Positions 13,010-39,432 of a stretch of DNA of 64,000 bases are shown here, one piece after another; the stretch's first letter is position 1; each line of letters starts with the position of its first letter. Under the pieces are notes generated by a model, which saw nothing but the letters and a program-made list of their open reading frames with translations, was not told the DNA's origin and made no database searches. The stretch comes from Ficedula albicollis (taxonomy: Eukaryota > Chordata > Aves > Passeriformes > Muscicapidae), in NCBI RefSeq assembly GCF_000247815.1, contig NC_021686.1, forward strand, positions 13,668,764-13,732,763. Reading direction: 5' to 3'. The translations under genes and the position numbers were made by a program.

Positions 13010-13450
13010 TGACCTCCTCCGCTTCTGCAGCGAAACGACTCCGGGTGCTACCACAAAACAAATAACAGCGCCACAACTGTTCACAGTTCATTTTTACTTT
13101 GCTGGAAGGATTGGGCCTGACCCAGTCCCAGCCTGGACAGGCTGTGTCGTGTGAAGGTTGCTTTGGTTTGTGGCTGCACTGAGCAGGATCCAGCTGGCCC
13201 AAGGGGAGCGTTGAGCGGTCGCCCCCCGCCCCAGATGAGCGCCAGCTCACTCGAGCTGCAGCGCAGCGTTGGCCATTCCTCAGCGCTGCAAGTCAGGCTG
13301 CAAACCCCCCCCCTGTTTGGAGCAGTGAGTGTCATTGCCTGGGGCAGGGCTGCAGGCACGGCCTCGCTGGCTTTGAACAGAATTAAAGCCAGAAATAAAA
13401 ACGCCGCTCTTGACAGCACTTTAATTTTAAATAGATGGCGGATTAAATAC
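13010..13450. promoter_or_regulatory. CpG-enriched patch, possible regulatory element
   Basis: By eye I count about 20 CpG dinucleotides in 440 bp, well above the surrounding sequence, concentrated at 13190-13290. The patch ends in an AT-rich stretch (about 13390-13460) containing TTTAATTTTAAATAGATGGC. This mix of CpG-rich and homeodomain-like AT-rich sequence is common in conserved regulatory DNA. No TATA box or exon can be fixed beside it, and the overlapping open frames (13081-13587 minus, 13151-13519 plus) match no family I know. Calling it regulatory is inference. Confidence 0.22.
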
Positions 13451-16247
13451 TGTTTCTTAGGGCAGCAGGTTAATTCTGCAACCTCTCCCCACTGCATTTT
13501 GTTTATAGGAAGGGACTGAATCACCCCTCCTTGCTGTGCTTCACGTCTCTCAGGGCTGGCTCTCATTTTGGCAATATTTTGATACACATCACAGTGTTTT
13601 TGTCTGCAAAGCCACGTTTATCAGACTGACATTCTCAGACAACCTTTGGGCCCAGCGCAGCCACAGGCATCTTCCTATTTACCACCTTCCTAAAAATACA
13701 ACTTGTTGCAGCGAGGATAATTGATTGTACTGGTTTTGCCACAACTTCCTTAACCCTTTTGCTGCTGTGGGCACTTCTATGAGCACATCCACAAATTGTT
13801 GTGCTACTATAAAATGTGTATTTTTTACAAACAGATCTGTGGGCAAGCTCTGAGTGACAGGAAAGCTGCATATGCTGGTTTTCTGGCAAATGGGGCCTTG
13901 CTTATTAATAGCAAGATTTAGTTGTTATATCTGGTCATAGATGGTAAAGTTATTTCTCATATGACAATAAAAAAGAAGTTGTTTAAAAAAAATTAAAGAG
14001 GTGAAAGACAATAAAAATACCTGGAAATCCGATGGCTATGGGGCTTCACATCAAAGATTTATATATTTTAAATGATCTAGAAATCTGTTCTTGAGTGCCA
14101 AGAGCAGCAGCAGAGTGTCTGTGCTCAAACTGATGTTTCTGACCCTTTTACTGGGTACCTTCTTTTTTAGGAGCACAAAGCACATTGAAAGGGCCTCGTT
14201 TTCACTGGCTGGAGCTCATTGTATATTTGCACAAACCAGCTTGAATCAGAATTTGGCCCTGAAAAGCTTTTTTTTCCCCCAGTGATACATAATAAATCTT
14301 CCATCTGAGGGATTTTCAGACATGCTCTTACTTGACTCAGGAGTAGTGTTTATTGGAAAAAAAAACTTTGATGGAAAGGGTTTTTTTTCCCCCCATCAGT
14401 AAAATGTGGTAGCGCTAAAATAATAATAAAAAAGAGAAGTTTGTGAGCTCATGTTGCTTTTGGGGAAATTTAATTTCAAAAAAAGTGATGAAAAAGTTCC
14501 AATAATGTTGAAACATCCTAAATCAGCTCCAGACCCCAAAAAAGGCAGATATATTATTTTATTTTAAACTTGTGTCATTTGTCCTTAAAAATTGATAAGA
14601 TATTACATATTAAAGTATAAAATTCCATGGGGGAAATGCAACTTTTAGTTTAAGCCAAATCAAAAATTTGGCACGAGAAAGAAAAAAAAAATTATCTGAA
14701 AGGAAATGAAATAATTTCTGGAATCCCTGAATCTCTGTGAAATTAAATTTACTGTCTCCTTTTGTTCTTGAGCAAAATTATCAGTATGAAAAAGACCCCC
14801 AAAAAGAAAAAAATGTATTGATTTATCAAGCAACTCATTTTTGTCCTCTGGAGTCCTGCTGTCTTTTGGGTTCTGACTTCACTTGCTTTGTTTTATTTCA
14901 AATGCCTCAGCTAGCATTTTATGGAAAGCTTTCCTTTTCCAGGTTCAAGGTCTGGTGGCTGAAATTTCAGAGGATGCACCAGTGGATTTCCTCCTCTCGA
15001 CCTCAACATGTTTTCTCTTGAGGTTTGCTGTGTAAAAATTGTGTGCGGAGTTAATCAGCAAAAAATTGCCCTGGTGATAGAGAAATCCACAAGACTTTCT
15101 AAATTTTACAAAAGTAAAAATACTCGTTGCAGGTGTGACATTTCCTCCTGTGGTCACAGCCTGTGGTTCTCAGCCACAATTAAGAATGTTTTTGTCCAGG
15201 TTACTTTGCAGGAATTTGCTCTGTGCTATGTAGTAAGTAAGGAATGGCCAAAAGCAAAAATCCTGTCAAAAGCAATGTACCTACAAAGAGCCACTGCAGG
15301 AGAAAAATCTGGAGGACAGCAGACCAGGTGTCACCTTGTTGGTCTCCATCTTCATTAAACTACCAGTTCCAGTCTCCTGAGGAGAGTGTTGGGTGGATAT
15401 GGGGAATAAATAACTGAGGAGTTCTTGCTCCAAGCCAGTAGATTTCTTCCATCTACTGGTGTGACCACACAAGTGTGGATGCCCAGTGGTTCCTCCACTA
15501 GCAAGAAGAAATAAACATCAGCCAGTGTGTGAGGTGACAGCTTTCTGTCCTCTCTGGGGGAGTGAACAAAACTGGGACATGTTCATCCAAGAATGACAAA
15601 TGACTTTGGGGAGAAAGATGCAGTGCTGTGTTCCAGACTGAGTTTGTGCAAACTACACAGTAACAGGAAGGGTTTATAAACAGGAGATACAGGCCAGTGT
15701 CTAATTGATGTGACAAGACTTTCACTCTGTCATAAAGAAAAAAATAAACGAATAAATGAAAAACCAACCCCAAATAAGAAAGGACAAAAGCCTTGAGGTG
15801 TTTCTCTTCTGTCTCTTGACAGGTCCTGCAAGCTCCACGTCCTGTGGCTGTGGATGTCTCTCTGTTCTTACCAAATGATGCCAGTCCTCCTCAAATACAA
15901 AGAAATAGGCAGTCTCTTTCTGGAGCCAAAAAAGGAGCTTGTTAAAAGTATCTCAGCCTCCAGTTCTCCCCTGTAGGTGGGTGTGGAATAGTCCTCTCCA
16001 AACCTTCAGTTTTCCCGTCATTTCTCGCAGAGAACAACACTGAAGGGAAAGACAGCTCACAAATGAGGGCTCTGTGGTGAAAGACAAGCCCAGATATCGT
16101 GGCCAGCTTGCATCAAATGGAGCTTCTGCTAGTGCCATCTAAGTGACTTAATGTTAGTGTGCCTTTCTCAGTCCTTGGAGCTGGATATCAGCAGCTTCCG
16201 ACAGGTTCCTTCCATGCATGTCCTCTTCTCCTACCCCCAGTACTCAC
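13451..16247. other. Non-coding AT-rich single-copy DNA
   Basis: Nothing gene-like is seen. The stretch 13900-14720 is unusually AT-rich with many A and T runs of 6-10. No transposon ends or tandem copies were found. Confidence 0.5.
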
Positions 16248-16318
16248 CTAAATAAGTTGAGAGAGGATGGAACCTCACAGCTTGTCACCTGAGAGTGAGC
16301 CAATTTTCTTCGCCCGTG
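16248..16318 (-). CDS. Candidate 71-bp internal exon, unknown gene
   Basis: On the minus strand a long pyrimidine-rich tract ending TCTGTTCATCTCAAAG is followed by 71 bp open in exactly one frame (reading HGRRKLAHSQ at its start) and then a consensus donor TTTAG/GTGAGTACT. The signals are good, but pairs of this quality occur by chance in 64 kb. The peptide matches no family I know and no partner exon was found. It could equally be a non-coding RNA exon or nothing. Confidence 0.15.
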
Positions 16319-17224
16319 CTTTGAGATGAACAGAGAGAGAAGAAAAAAAAATAGAAAAAGGAGAAGCCTACACATTTAATCTAGGAAAAATACTAGAGCC
16401 AGGGAAGCGTCAGTGCTGTGGGAGAGAGCCAAGAGCAAAGACACTGAGGATGGGAGTGCCAGTCTGCACTGCTGCCACTCTGCTCCTCTGAGCTGTGGCA
16501 GCTGGGGGAAAGGCACACAGGAGGACACTGCACCTTCTTTAGGCTGTGCCAACAAGCCCAGACTGGGAAGGGTGACTTGTTTTTCTGTTTACTGTTTGTT
16601 CTCAGTCCTCCCCGTTTTCCCAAAACTACGTCTCAGGCAGAATTTCAAGGGCAAAGCATTTGATTTTTCCAAGTACTGGAGTTTTCTGTGATCCTGCTCC
16701 AGTTTGAAGTGGTGTCAGTGGATGCATTAAAACATTCCCTTTTTTGTGTGCTTTCCCGTTCTGTTTTGGCAGCAGACCGGCTTAAAAATCTAGAACTGAT
16801 CCTTCCAGTTGTTGTTTTTGGGCAGACAATGCAAGCATTGTGCATTGCTTAAATGGAGCAGATTCCTGTTGTTTACACTTCTTCTTGTGGCATTGTCAGG
16901 CTCTAGCAATCTGTCTGCTGATAGCCCCATATTAGGAGCTCTCATCTGCAGAATCACTGGGAGATATGATCAGAACCAGATCTGTGGTGGCAGAGCACAC
17001 GTCACTGCCAGCTCTGTGGGTGATAGACAGCCTCATAAAAAGGGCACAGGGTGAGCTGAGCCAGAGATGTTTGCTGCTCTGGGTGCCACTGGTACGTGTG
17101 AATGATTCACATCTGCCCTGGAAGCAAGAACTACACGTGAAGAGAAGGTAGATAAGGACAGAGATGTGACAGAGCTTCCAGCTGGATTTTCTTTCTTGGA
17201 CTTTGGAATCTCTAAGCTGAAATG
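16319..17224. other. Non-coding single-copy DNA
   Basis: No gene, repeat family or RNA gene recognised up to the start of the trinucleotide array. Confidence 0.5.
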
Positions 17225-18202
<978 letters not shown>

Positions 18203-20440
18203 TCCCTTAAGCCATTTCAGGTGGGTTGCTATTTGTCACCTGTTTTGAACACTTAATTTTGCTCCTCTCTGTAGAGAAGGGCATGCTGTGAACAAGGGCA
18301 ACTCGATATGCCTTCACTTTGGAAAGGCTTTCTTGGAGATTTCCACTTTTAGGGAGCTTCCCACGAAGCCATGCATATGTTCTAATTAAAAGCTTATGTG
18401 GCTGAGGTAGATAAATAAGGGGAGGTTTCATTTGGAAAGAACACTTGCTGCATTTTGTGAGGCCTTTACCTGAAAGATATTTTGATTTGCCACATCCCAC
18501 AGAAGTTTGCACCTCTGTTTGCTGGCCTGCATACAGGCTGCACTGATTCCTGTTCCCAGCCATTTCTGACGCGGGGTCTGTCTTGCTGCACTGCTCTTTA
18601 TGTTTTATAAGCTGAAATTCTGCTTCTCACCAGCACGCCTTGCCTGTGATCAGTCCCTGCTTTGTAGCCCATGATGAAGACAGCTCACCTTGAGCTTTCA
18701 GGCACTTTTTGTTGACCTTGGCCTGCAGGAAGCAGGGCTTGCTGGAGCGTGGCAATCCTTCCTGGGAAATAACCCTCTGTGACTTTGTCACACCGATTTC
18801 CTTGTTCAGCCCCATCTTCACAGCTCATTACAAGCGCAAAACCACTTATTTAAAATACAGCTGTGGCCTGTTTCATTGCCATTTACTGAGGAAAAGCTGT
18901 GTTTTCTGAGCACTAGAAGAAGTTACACAGCATCTCTCCACAGTACCAGCTCCTGGTGTCGCTGCAGTGGAGCTGACACCAGCAGCCTGTGTCTTCCTCT
19001 TTGTGTTTGGCAAAATTACAAGGAGTTGGTAGCAAGGCCTTGCAATGGTCTCTTCTGGAATTTTCCATGCTGGGTGTACTCCTTTGCCTGACTATTTTGA
19101 GGAACGCTCTAGCAAAAATAGTTCCTTTGTTTTGAAGGCCTAAAACATGATGAAAAACGAATATGAACAACTTTAAAACCGGGTTTTTTTTTGCGGCTAT
19201 TTCACCCATAAGCTTGCAGTGCTGTTTTTCTTCGGAGCAGGAGCTTGAAAATGAGCTGGCTATGTCACCTGGGGGCCAGGTTATGGCTTTTCAAAAAAAC
19301 CTTTTGAAGTCCCTGAGCCTTGCTGCCTGCACATTCCCAAGCTGTTAAACTCTTTTGAAGACAGTGGCTTCAGCAATCGCTTGGAAGTGCTCTTCCAGGC
19401 TGACCAGGACCATTCAACACAGGGCAAGGAACAAGGAGTCTTTCTCTCACTCAGCAGACACTGCTGAAGGCAAAATGAAGGTGCTGGTGGGAAACAGTGA
19501 GAAACAAAAAGCAGGCTGGGGTTCAGCAGCAGCAGAGGATAAAGATTGGGTGGGTTAATGGGCTTTTGAGATGCCATTAGAACCCCTTCTGATTTTTTCC
19601 ACCTTGCAGACTGCCAACAGCTCATTTTCCTCATCCCCCACCAGTACTTGCCAAGAGGAAAATGCTGTTTATGTTCTGATATCAGCTCATCTCTTAGCTC
19701 AAAAGGTAGAGCTATACCTCTTTTCTCCCAAAGTCCAGTCTCACTGGTTGGGTAGGTGGAACTCAGTAGCTTTCCACCACTGGAAAGTCCTGTTTTTAAA
19801 ATGATTCTTAAAAAAAAAAAAAGCAACAAAACAAAACCAAGGATATTTTGTTAGCAGGAATTAGAAGAACTGAATTGTAGTGTCTGGCATTTTGGCCTCT
19901 AGCACTATTTGAGAATGATACTGAGGAAATGAACCATGATTTGTGCTGAAGGAGGCTGTTGTTGGCCAGACCATTGCCTGACACATCCAAGGAGATGGGA
20001 TAGAGACAGGGAATGAGGCAGGGACCTTGGTGAAGAGCACAGAGGATGGTGAGGCTGAGGGACCTTAATCCCTGAGTGACCAGAATATTGACATTGTCCT
20101 GGAGTGCAGCAGGAACCGCCAAAGTGATGCTAGAAAAATGATTTAGAGGAATCTTTCCCTGTTACTTAACTCATGGTAAATCTCTCCTTTACTAAACAAC
20201 CCTGACACGCAGAAGGATTCAGCCTGTCAAAAAAAAAAAAAAAACCAACAAAATAAACACCCCACAACAAAACCAACCAGAACTCCCCCCTACTATGATC
20301 TCACCTAGACTGGGAACCACAAAGGTTTGTATTTGTACTTTTCTACTTTTGTCCTATCAAAGTACAGGATATTTAATCAGCACCCATGTCATTCACATTA
20401 GAAAATATGACAAGTTTGGGCTTAATCCTTCTAGGCCTTA
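18203..20440. other. Non-coding single-copy DNA
   Basis: No gene or recognisable transposon is seen. An A16 run followed by A/C-rich sequence lies at 20229-20275 and could be a degraded retroposon tail, without an identifiable body. The open frame at 19281-19829 (minus) is long for chance (about 180 codons) but has no motif, splice context or codon pattern that I can support as coding. Confidence 0.5.
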
Positions 20441-20530
20441 TCTTCCAGGGCTGTTGTAAAAATTAACTGATGGTTGTGGAGTACTGTCAAACTACAGCAG
20501 CAATATTTTAGGAAACTCAGAGAATATAAG
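20441..20530 (+). mobile_element. Possible ancient SINE/LINE tail
   Basis: The stretch CTTCCAGGGCTGTTGTAAAA followed by 'attaactgatggttgtggagtactgtcaaact' resembles the 3' segment shared by MIR, AmnSINE and L2/L3-type elements ('agggctgttgtgaggattaa..tgtaaagcactttgaa'). The match is short and from memory. Confidence 0.25.
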
Positions 20531-23006
20531 AACACACCTTGGCTCAGTACAATGCTTGGATATAGACAACAGCAGATAAGACCTGAAAACACTGTTGAAA
20601 TTACAAGGTTACAAGAGAATACAAACCACACATGGATTCAGTGAGCCCCAGCCACTCTGAGACAAATAAAGTACAAAAATAGCACCTGTTAAAGTTTATA
20701 ATGGGCACAGAGAAGGACAAATGACAACTGAACATGAGACTCCAGTGGGCATTTCCCACTGTGCAAGTTTGAGACGTGCCAGCCTGGGATGTTGGAGGTA
20801 TAGAGCTGTGGGAGGTGTTGTTGCAGTACATGCAGGGATTTTGCTGCAAGCACTGGGAGTACCTCCATGACCTGGATCTGCTGGCACACAGAGGACTCCC
20901 ATGGGAAGCTGCTCCACAGCCCAGGATCTGCAGCCCTCAGGCACCACAGGCCTGTGCCTGTGCTTTATTCCAGCCCCAGAAGAGCCCTCAGCTGGGGTCT
21001 TGTGAGCCACTCAGGCATGACACATTTCAAAGAAAATAAAGTTTTCTCCCTTTGTGGAAGAAACATCCCTGCAAAGCTGAGGGACCCCACTATCCAGGAC
21101 AGTGCAGAACAAATTTAGGAGAGGAAAAGAAGATGGGACTAAAGATGGGTTGATATGACCTGAACAGGGTTTAGGAAGACCTTTTCATGAAAAAAATATG
21201 ACTTATTTTCTCTTGCTAGACTTCCTTGTCCCACACTTTTCATTCACCATGAGCCAAGAGAGACCAGAATACTAACCCTCAAATTATTGGCAATTTGTTC
21301 AGCTCTCTAGAAAAATGCCTCCAATAAACACAAACCCTGCAAGTCAGTGTAGCATTAAATCAAACCTTAAAAGATGAAAAATGCTTCTTTCACTGTTTTA
21401 TCTGAAGCCAAAAAGGATATTGCTTTACATTTTTTCGAAATAGAAGTGCATAGCTTTACTGCTGCCTTCCAGCATTGAGGGATGTTCCCCCTGGTAAGAG
21501 CTCATTAATTTGAGAGTAGGCTTGATTAGACTAGAACTGAACAAGACCGAAACATTTCATTTCATTCTTTCACACTAATCTCTTGGCAGAAAAAAAAACC
21601 CTCTTTTTTGCCCATCACCCCCACTCAAAACACAAACAAAAATAAGAGTTCCCTTCCTTCAAAATCTGTATGGACCACAAAATAGCCTGAAGGGCTCTTT
21701 TGTTATGACCATAAAATGCATTACCCAAGTGAATAAAATAGCTGTTGGTAGCTCAGGTCTATGGGATGCTAGTAATCCTATATAATTGCCAACTTGTGGG
21801 GTGATTGGTGAAAGAAACCTTAAAGCCTTTTTATTTTATCTTAGTAATGATGAGGGAGTTACCCAAAACATATGAATGCATCTCTCCTCCTTTAGACCAT
21901 CAAAGGTTCAACAATGAATTCCTTTCTTTGAGAAAGCCGGGCTTTAGTCTGCCATGAAACTCAATCCATGGCCCTCTCATTAATTTTGCTAAATAGATTA
22001 GCCAATTGGGGTTGCTGCTTCAGAGGGAAGCAACCTCCAAAACAAGTTTTTCCCCATTCTCAAGGTGAGATGTTTTGCTCACAGGACATCCTTTCAAGTG
22101 CACTGGAGTACTTTTAGACTGGATTAGCTGAGGCAAATGGATTAGTCTTTGTAGGTATTAGAACCAAGGGCCTTTAAGAAAGGAAAACAAGGTGCCTAGT
22201 TTCACCAGTGTGCCACTAAAAGCTACTTAGTGCAAACATCCGTAAAACTGTCAAGAATGAGGGCTTGTAAAAGCAACTGTAAGCACATCCTCAAGCTAAT
22301 TGTAAGACACACATTTACACAGAAATATGCAAACTGCAAACACAGGCTGAATAGGGACTGTCACACTCCTATCTGTTTTAGGGAGCACAGGAAAGTTTTT
22401 ACTGATGTTTCAAAGGTGAAGCACTGCAGCATCTGCTAATTTTTCTTCCAAGTAAGTCATTTGATTAAGGCATTAATCCTCTCACAAAAGTAAGCCCGAG
22501 TGACACTCCTCTTGACTGGTTTTCTGAGGGTCCAGCCCAGGGAAGTGCTGAGCTGTACAGAATGGGTGAATCCACACGTCAGTGGCAATGTGCAGGGTTG
22601 GGCCTGAGATTTATCCCTTCATTCACTTCTTGCCCAAGTGTGAAACAGCAAACCAGCAGGAGCAGAATGCTTGTGTGAAGCTCAGAAAGTGACTGAAGAA
22701 GGCAGGAATTTAAAATAATAATTCTTCCTAAAAGGCTTCCTCCCTTATCCCAGCAAGCATTGACTTGGTTGGGCATTAATGAAGGACATGTTCCTATTCC
22801 TATAGGAAAGTTTTAGAAATACCCCAAACCCCAAAGCCCATAATTTAGATGGATAGGCAATACATACCATACAGAAAAAGAGTTAAAATGCAGCAGTTGC
22901 TTGATCTGCTGCTCAAACACCCAAAGGTTATTAATCTGCAGAGAAGGAGGAACCTTGGCATGGCCCTAGGTCATTGTGCACCTCTCCAAATCACTGCTCC
23001 TCACAT
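20531..23006. other. Non-coding single-copy DNA, partly AT-rich and repeat-free
   Basis: No gene is seen. From about 21700 to 22350 the sequence is AT-rich, free of low-complexity runs and varied in composition, which is how conserved non-coding elements often look. Conservation cannot be judged from one sequence. Confidence 0.45.
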
Positions 23007-23354
23007 GGCTCATGCCCTTGGCTGCAAAGGAGGCAGTTTGTCCCAGGAAACACCTCCATGAGGAGCATCTCACCCTGTTCTAAAGGGTGTTTTGCCATTA
23101 TTCCACTCCTTGCTAGAAATGTCAGGAATTACTGTTCTGAAGGAGCCCAAAGTGCAAAGCTTTTCCCTTTTCTTTCAGCTGGCTCATGCCCTTGGCTGCA
23201 AAGGAGGCAGTTTGTCCCAGGAAACACCTCCATGAGGAGCATCTCACCCTGTTCTAAAGGGTGTTTTGCCATTATTCCACTCCTTGCTAGAAATGTCAGG
23301 AATTACTGTTCTGAAGGAGCTCAAAGTACAAAGCTTTTCCCTTTTCTTTCAGTT
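23007..23354. repeat. Two-copy tandem duplication, 174-bp unit
   Basis: Copy 1 (23007-23180) and copy 2 (23181-23354) both begin GGCTCATGCCCTTGGCTGCA and end CCCTTTTCTTTCAG plus two bases. By eye they differ at about 3 of 174 positions. The unit is 58 x 3 bases and a + strand frame stays open through both copies (22974-23420), but I see no protein motif. Each copy ends in a sequence resembling a splice acceptor, so if transcribed it could provide duplicate acceptors. Identity of about 98% indicates a recent event. Confidence 0.96.
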
Positions 23355-24467
23355 GCACAGATCAAGGAGAGCCTTGATTTAATTAATACCTGCTCTCATG
23401 CAGAGGAAAGGACTTACTGAGTCTTTTTTAGCTTTTCAGGAACTTTCCACTTTTCTGCCTTGCCAGTTGAAATATTCCTTTTCCAATGGTGCTGGCAATC
23501 CTGCTGATGTTACAAAGCAAAGAATGTGGTGAAAGCCTCTCTCATTATCCATCACTGTGTGTAGTAACCTTTTTTTTTTGAATGGGCATAGTAATATCAT
23601 ACTTAAATGACAGTATCAAAGTTCATAATAGAAGAAAAGGAACCCTTGTGAAGGACAGTTAGCTCTTGGTTTTGTTGACCAAAACCATTAAAAGGATGAG
23701 AAAAAATGGGAAATACTAGAAAATTACTTCTTGAATATAAAAGTGCTTGAGAATTATTGTGATTCAGTAACTATTCTACTTAAAAATTCCATGAACAAAT
23801 GTGTAGTGATGGGATAGTAACACCTCACTGAGTATCCTTTAAAAATCTGTCTTCTTTGCCAGCTGGGTGAAAGCACATAGAAATGACACACACATTTGAG
23901 AATGTGTTCAAAATATGATTTTCCTTATCTTTTTCATGAGCACTACAGAAATATCTATAAAATCCACCCAGACACAATGATCTACTGTTCAGTAGCACCT
24001 TCCATTCAAGCACTCACAACTGATTGCCATAATTTGCAGAATCCTAACAACTCCCTGAAGAAGAAAGAACATTTTTCTGGTCTAGGTATGTCCTTTTGGC
24101 AGCTACACTGGGAACAGTGCACTTATCCTGAGGTTGTCATTGGACTTTTGTTTGCTTTCAGAGCTGAGCCTGCCACACTCAGTGGGCACAAGGGAAGCTG
24201 TAAATGCCTGGACCCCTTCCAGAAACACTGAGATAATCTCCAGGGATTTTATTCATGCAGATATAAAATGTCGGTATAAATTGTAAATGCTGTTTTCAGA
24301 AACACAGAGCACCTACACATCCCACTGTGAGCAGCTGGAGCCTTGGATGCTCAGTACATCTGAAAATCCAGGAACCTGGGATGCAGCATTCCCTGGTGTG
24401 ACCTGCAGACAGCACTGCCTTCCAGAGCACAGCAACTGAAACAGGGAAATTGCAAAAGGCCTTTGGT
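23355..24467. other. Non-coding single-copy DNA
   Basis: AT-rich sequence without a recognisable gene or repeat up to the CR1 fragment. Confidence 0.5.
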
Positions 24468-24823
24468 ATCATAGAATGGTTTGAGTTGAAGGTGGCCTTG
24501 GAGATAATCTCATTCTAAAACCCCTGCTATGGGCAGGGACACCTTTCACTAGACCAGGCTGCTCAGAGTTCCATCCAGCCTTGGACACTCCAGTGATGGG
24601 GCAGCCACAGCTCTGGGCACTCTGTGCCAGGGTCTCAGCACCTTCACGAGGAGAAATTTCTTCCTAGTATGCAGTCTAACCCTGCCCTCTGGCAGTTTTA
24701 AGCCATTCCCCGTTGTTCTCTCACTCCAGGCCCTTGTCCCAAGTCCCTGCCAGCTCTCTTGTAGCCCCTTTAGGCACTGGAAGGTGCTAGAAGATCTTCC
24801 TGGACTCTTTTCTCCAGTCTGTC
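24468..24823 (-). mobile_element. CR1 LINE fragment, 5'-truncated, minus strand
   Basis: The + strand begins ATCATAGAATGGTTTGAGTT and continues with the typical avian CR1 3' untranslated order read in reverse: 'ccctgctatgggcagggacacctttcactagaccaggctgctcag', 'ttggacactccagtgatggggcagcc', 'gagaaatttcttccta' and 'ttctccagtctg'. The 3' end of the element is therefore at the low coordinate. Only about 356 bp of 3' UTR and adjacent sequence is present, as usual for 5'-truncated CR1 copies. It encodes nothing intact. Confidence 0.92.
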
Positions 24824-24824
24824 C

Positions 24825-24912
24825 CATCACTTTGTATGTGCACAGAAAGTTGCCCTCTGTAGCATGTTCATCACTTTGTATGTGCACAGAAAGTTGCCCT
24901 CTATAGCATATT
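24825..24912. repeat. Two-copy tandem duplication, 44-bp unit
   Basis: CATCACTTTGTATGTGCACA begins at 24825 and 24869. The copies differ by two transitions (CTGTAGCATGTT against CTATAGCATATT). It directly abuts the truncated end of the CR1 fragment. Confidence 0.92.
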
Positions 24913-38261
<13,349 letters not shown>

Positions 38262-38315
38262 ATCATAGAATCATTAGGGTTGGAAAAGACCTCTAATATC
38301 ACCCAAAACTGTTGG
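38262..38315 (-). mobile_element. Short CR1 LINE 3' end
   Basis: ATCATAGAATCATTAGGGTT followed by 'ggaaaagacctctaatatcacc' is the reverse complement of a CR1 3' terminus, with the ATTCTATGAT-type end at the low coordinate. About 50 bp remain, so it is a very short 5'-truncated insertion or a relic. Confidence 0.75.
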
Positions 38316-38540
38316 AAAAAACAGACATTATTTAGGAAATATTCAGTGGAAGAGCAAATATGCAACACATGTGTGCTAATCATGGAAGGGACTCTCTGAA
38401 GCCACTTTGGGATGGGTTTACCTGGTCCTTGGTGCTCTGTTTTCTGTAGTCTGGAGAGTTTGGGGTTCCTCAGCCTATTTGGTTGGACACCTCATGTACA
38501 TATTATGGGAGGATTGTCCTCTCCTGCAAATTCTTCAAAA

Positions 38541-38640
38541 GCGGCAATTCAGGTCTCAGCTCTATGTCTGACTTCTAGTGTGACCTTGGGCAGGTCAGTG
38601 GGACCTGGGTCTGCAGTGTTTTCAAAAGTAAACTAGAAAA
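38541..38640 (+). mobile_element. MIR SINE relic
   Basis: The sequence 'ggtctcagctctatgtctgacttctagtgtgaccttgggcaggtca' (38552-38597) follows the MIR core ('cccagctctgcca..gctgtgtgaccttgggcaagtca'). The next 40 bp weakly resemble the following 'cctcagtttcctcatctgtaaaatg' part. Homology is judged from memory of the consensus. Such relics are old and shared among amniotes. Confidence 0.5.
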
Positions 38641-38731
38641 TGCAGTGTAGAAAGCTGGAGACTCTTGAAACTCCATTCATTTTTTGAGCCCTAGTTGCAA
38701 ATCTGTAAATCTAAGATGCTGCTGCTAAATA

Positions 38732-38806
38732 TTAATAACTGTTAATAATGTACCACAGGGAGAAACTGTTAATAACCATTAATAATGTACTGCTGGGAGA
38801 AGCGGC
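38732..38806. repeat. Two-copy tandem duplication, about 37-bp unit
   Basis: TTAATAAC..TTAATAATGTAC and a GGGAGA end occur twice, at about 38732 and 38769, with several mismatches (TACCACAGGGAGA against TACTGCTGGGAGA). It is older or less faithful than the other tandem pairs here. Confidence 0.75.
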
Positions 38807-39432
38807 TTAAAGAATTTGTGAACAACTCTGAAACTGTAAGTGGAGGCACTCTGAGTACAGAGATGGAGAGATAGTTGATGCACAAGCTGTTCCCCAGGGT
38901 GTGGAGCAAAGTACGTTGTGTTTCCCTGTATCAAAACTGCACCTCAGGGACAGGAACAGGAATGGAGTCTGATTGACAAGAGATTCCCTGCAAAAAAAAA
39001 AAAAAGAAAAGAAAAAAGCAGGAGATCTACTCTTCCTTTTGGTGAACATGGCCTTATACATTCATCTTTCAGCTGTAAATCAAGTGCCAAGGAAGTGCAC
39101 CAGGGGCTGTCAGAGGGAGAGCAGCTTTGGCAACCTGCACACCTGGTCATGCAGGGTGAGAGGGAGGGAGGAAAAGAAGATCCACCTGAGCTAAGGGAAG
39201 TTATGGTGTCTGCACACCACGGTGATTGGCAATACAGAAACACCTGAGAGGTGCCAGACTTGTCAGGGTATCACCTGGATGTACTCTAGCTCAAGTTATT
39301 TTCAGACAAAATTTTCAGAAGGTAAGAATTCCTGTGAGTAGCTCCTTGCGATGAACATTATGTGTCTGGCATAATTATACCCAGCTCCTCACTCCAGTTT
39401 TGCAGTCTCATCCTAATCAGTGCCTTGCTCCT
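38807..39432. other. Non-coding single-copy DNA
   Basis: Contains an A13 run with A/G-rich extension at about 38992-39020. No gene is supported; overlapping frames on both strands are chance. Confidence 0.5.

Noticed and set aside
24825..24912. Tandem pair as part of the CR1 element
   Set aside because: The sequence does not match the CR1 consensus as I know it; it abuts the truncated end of the element instead.
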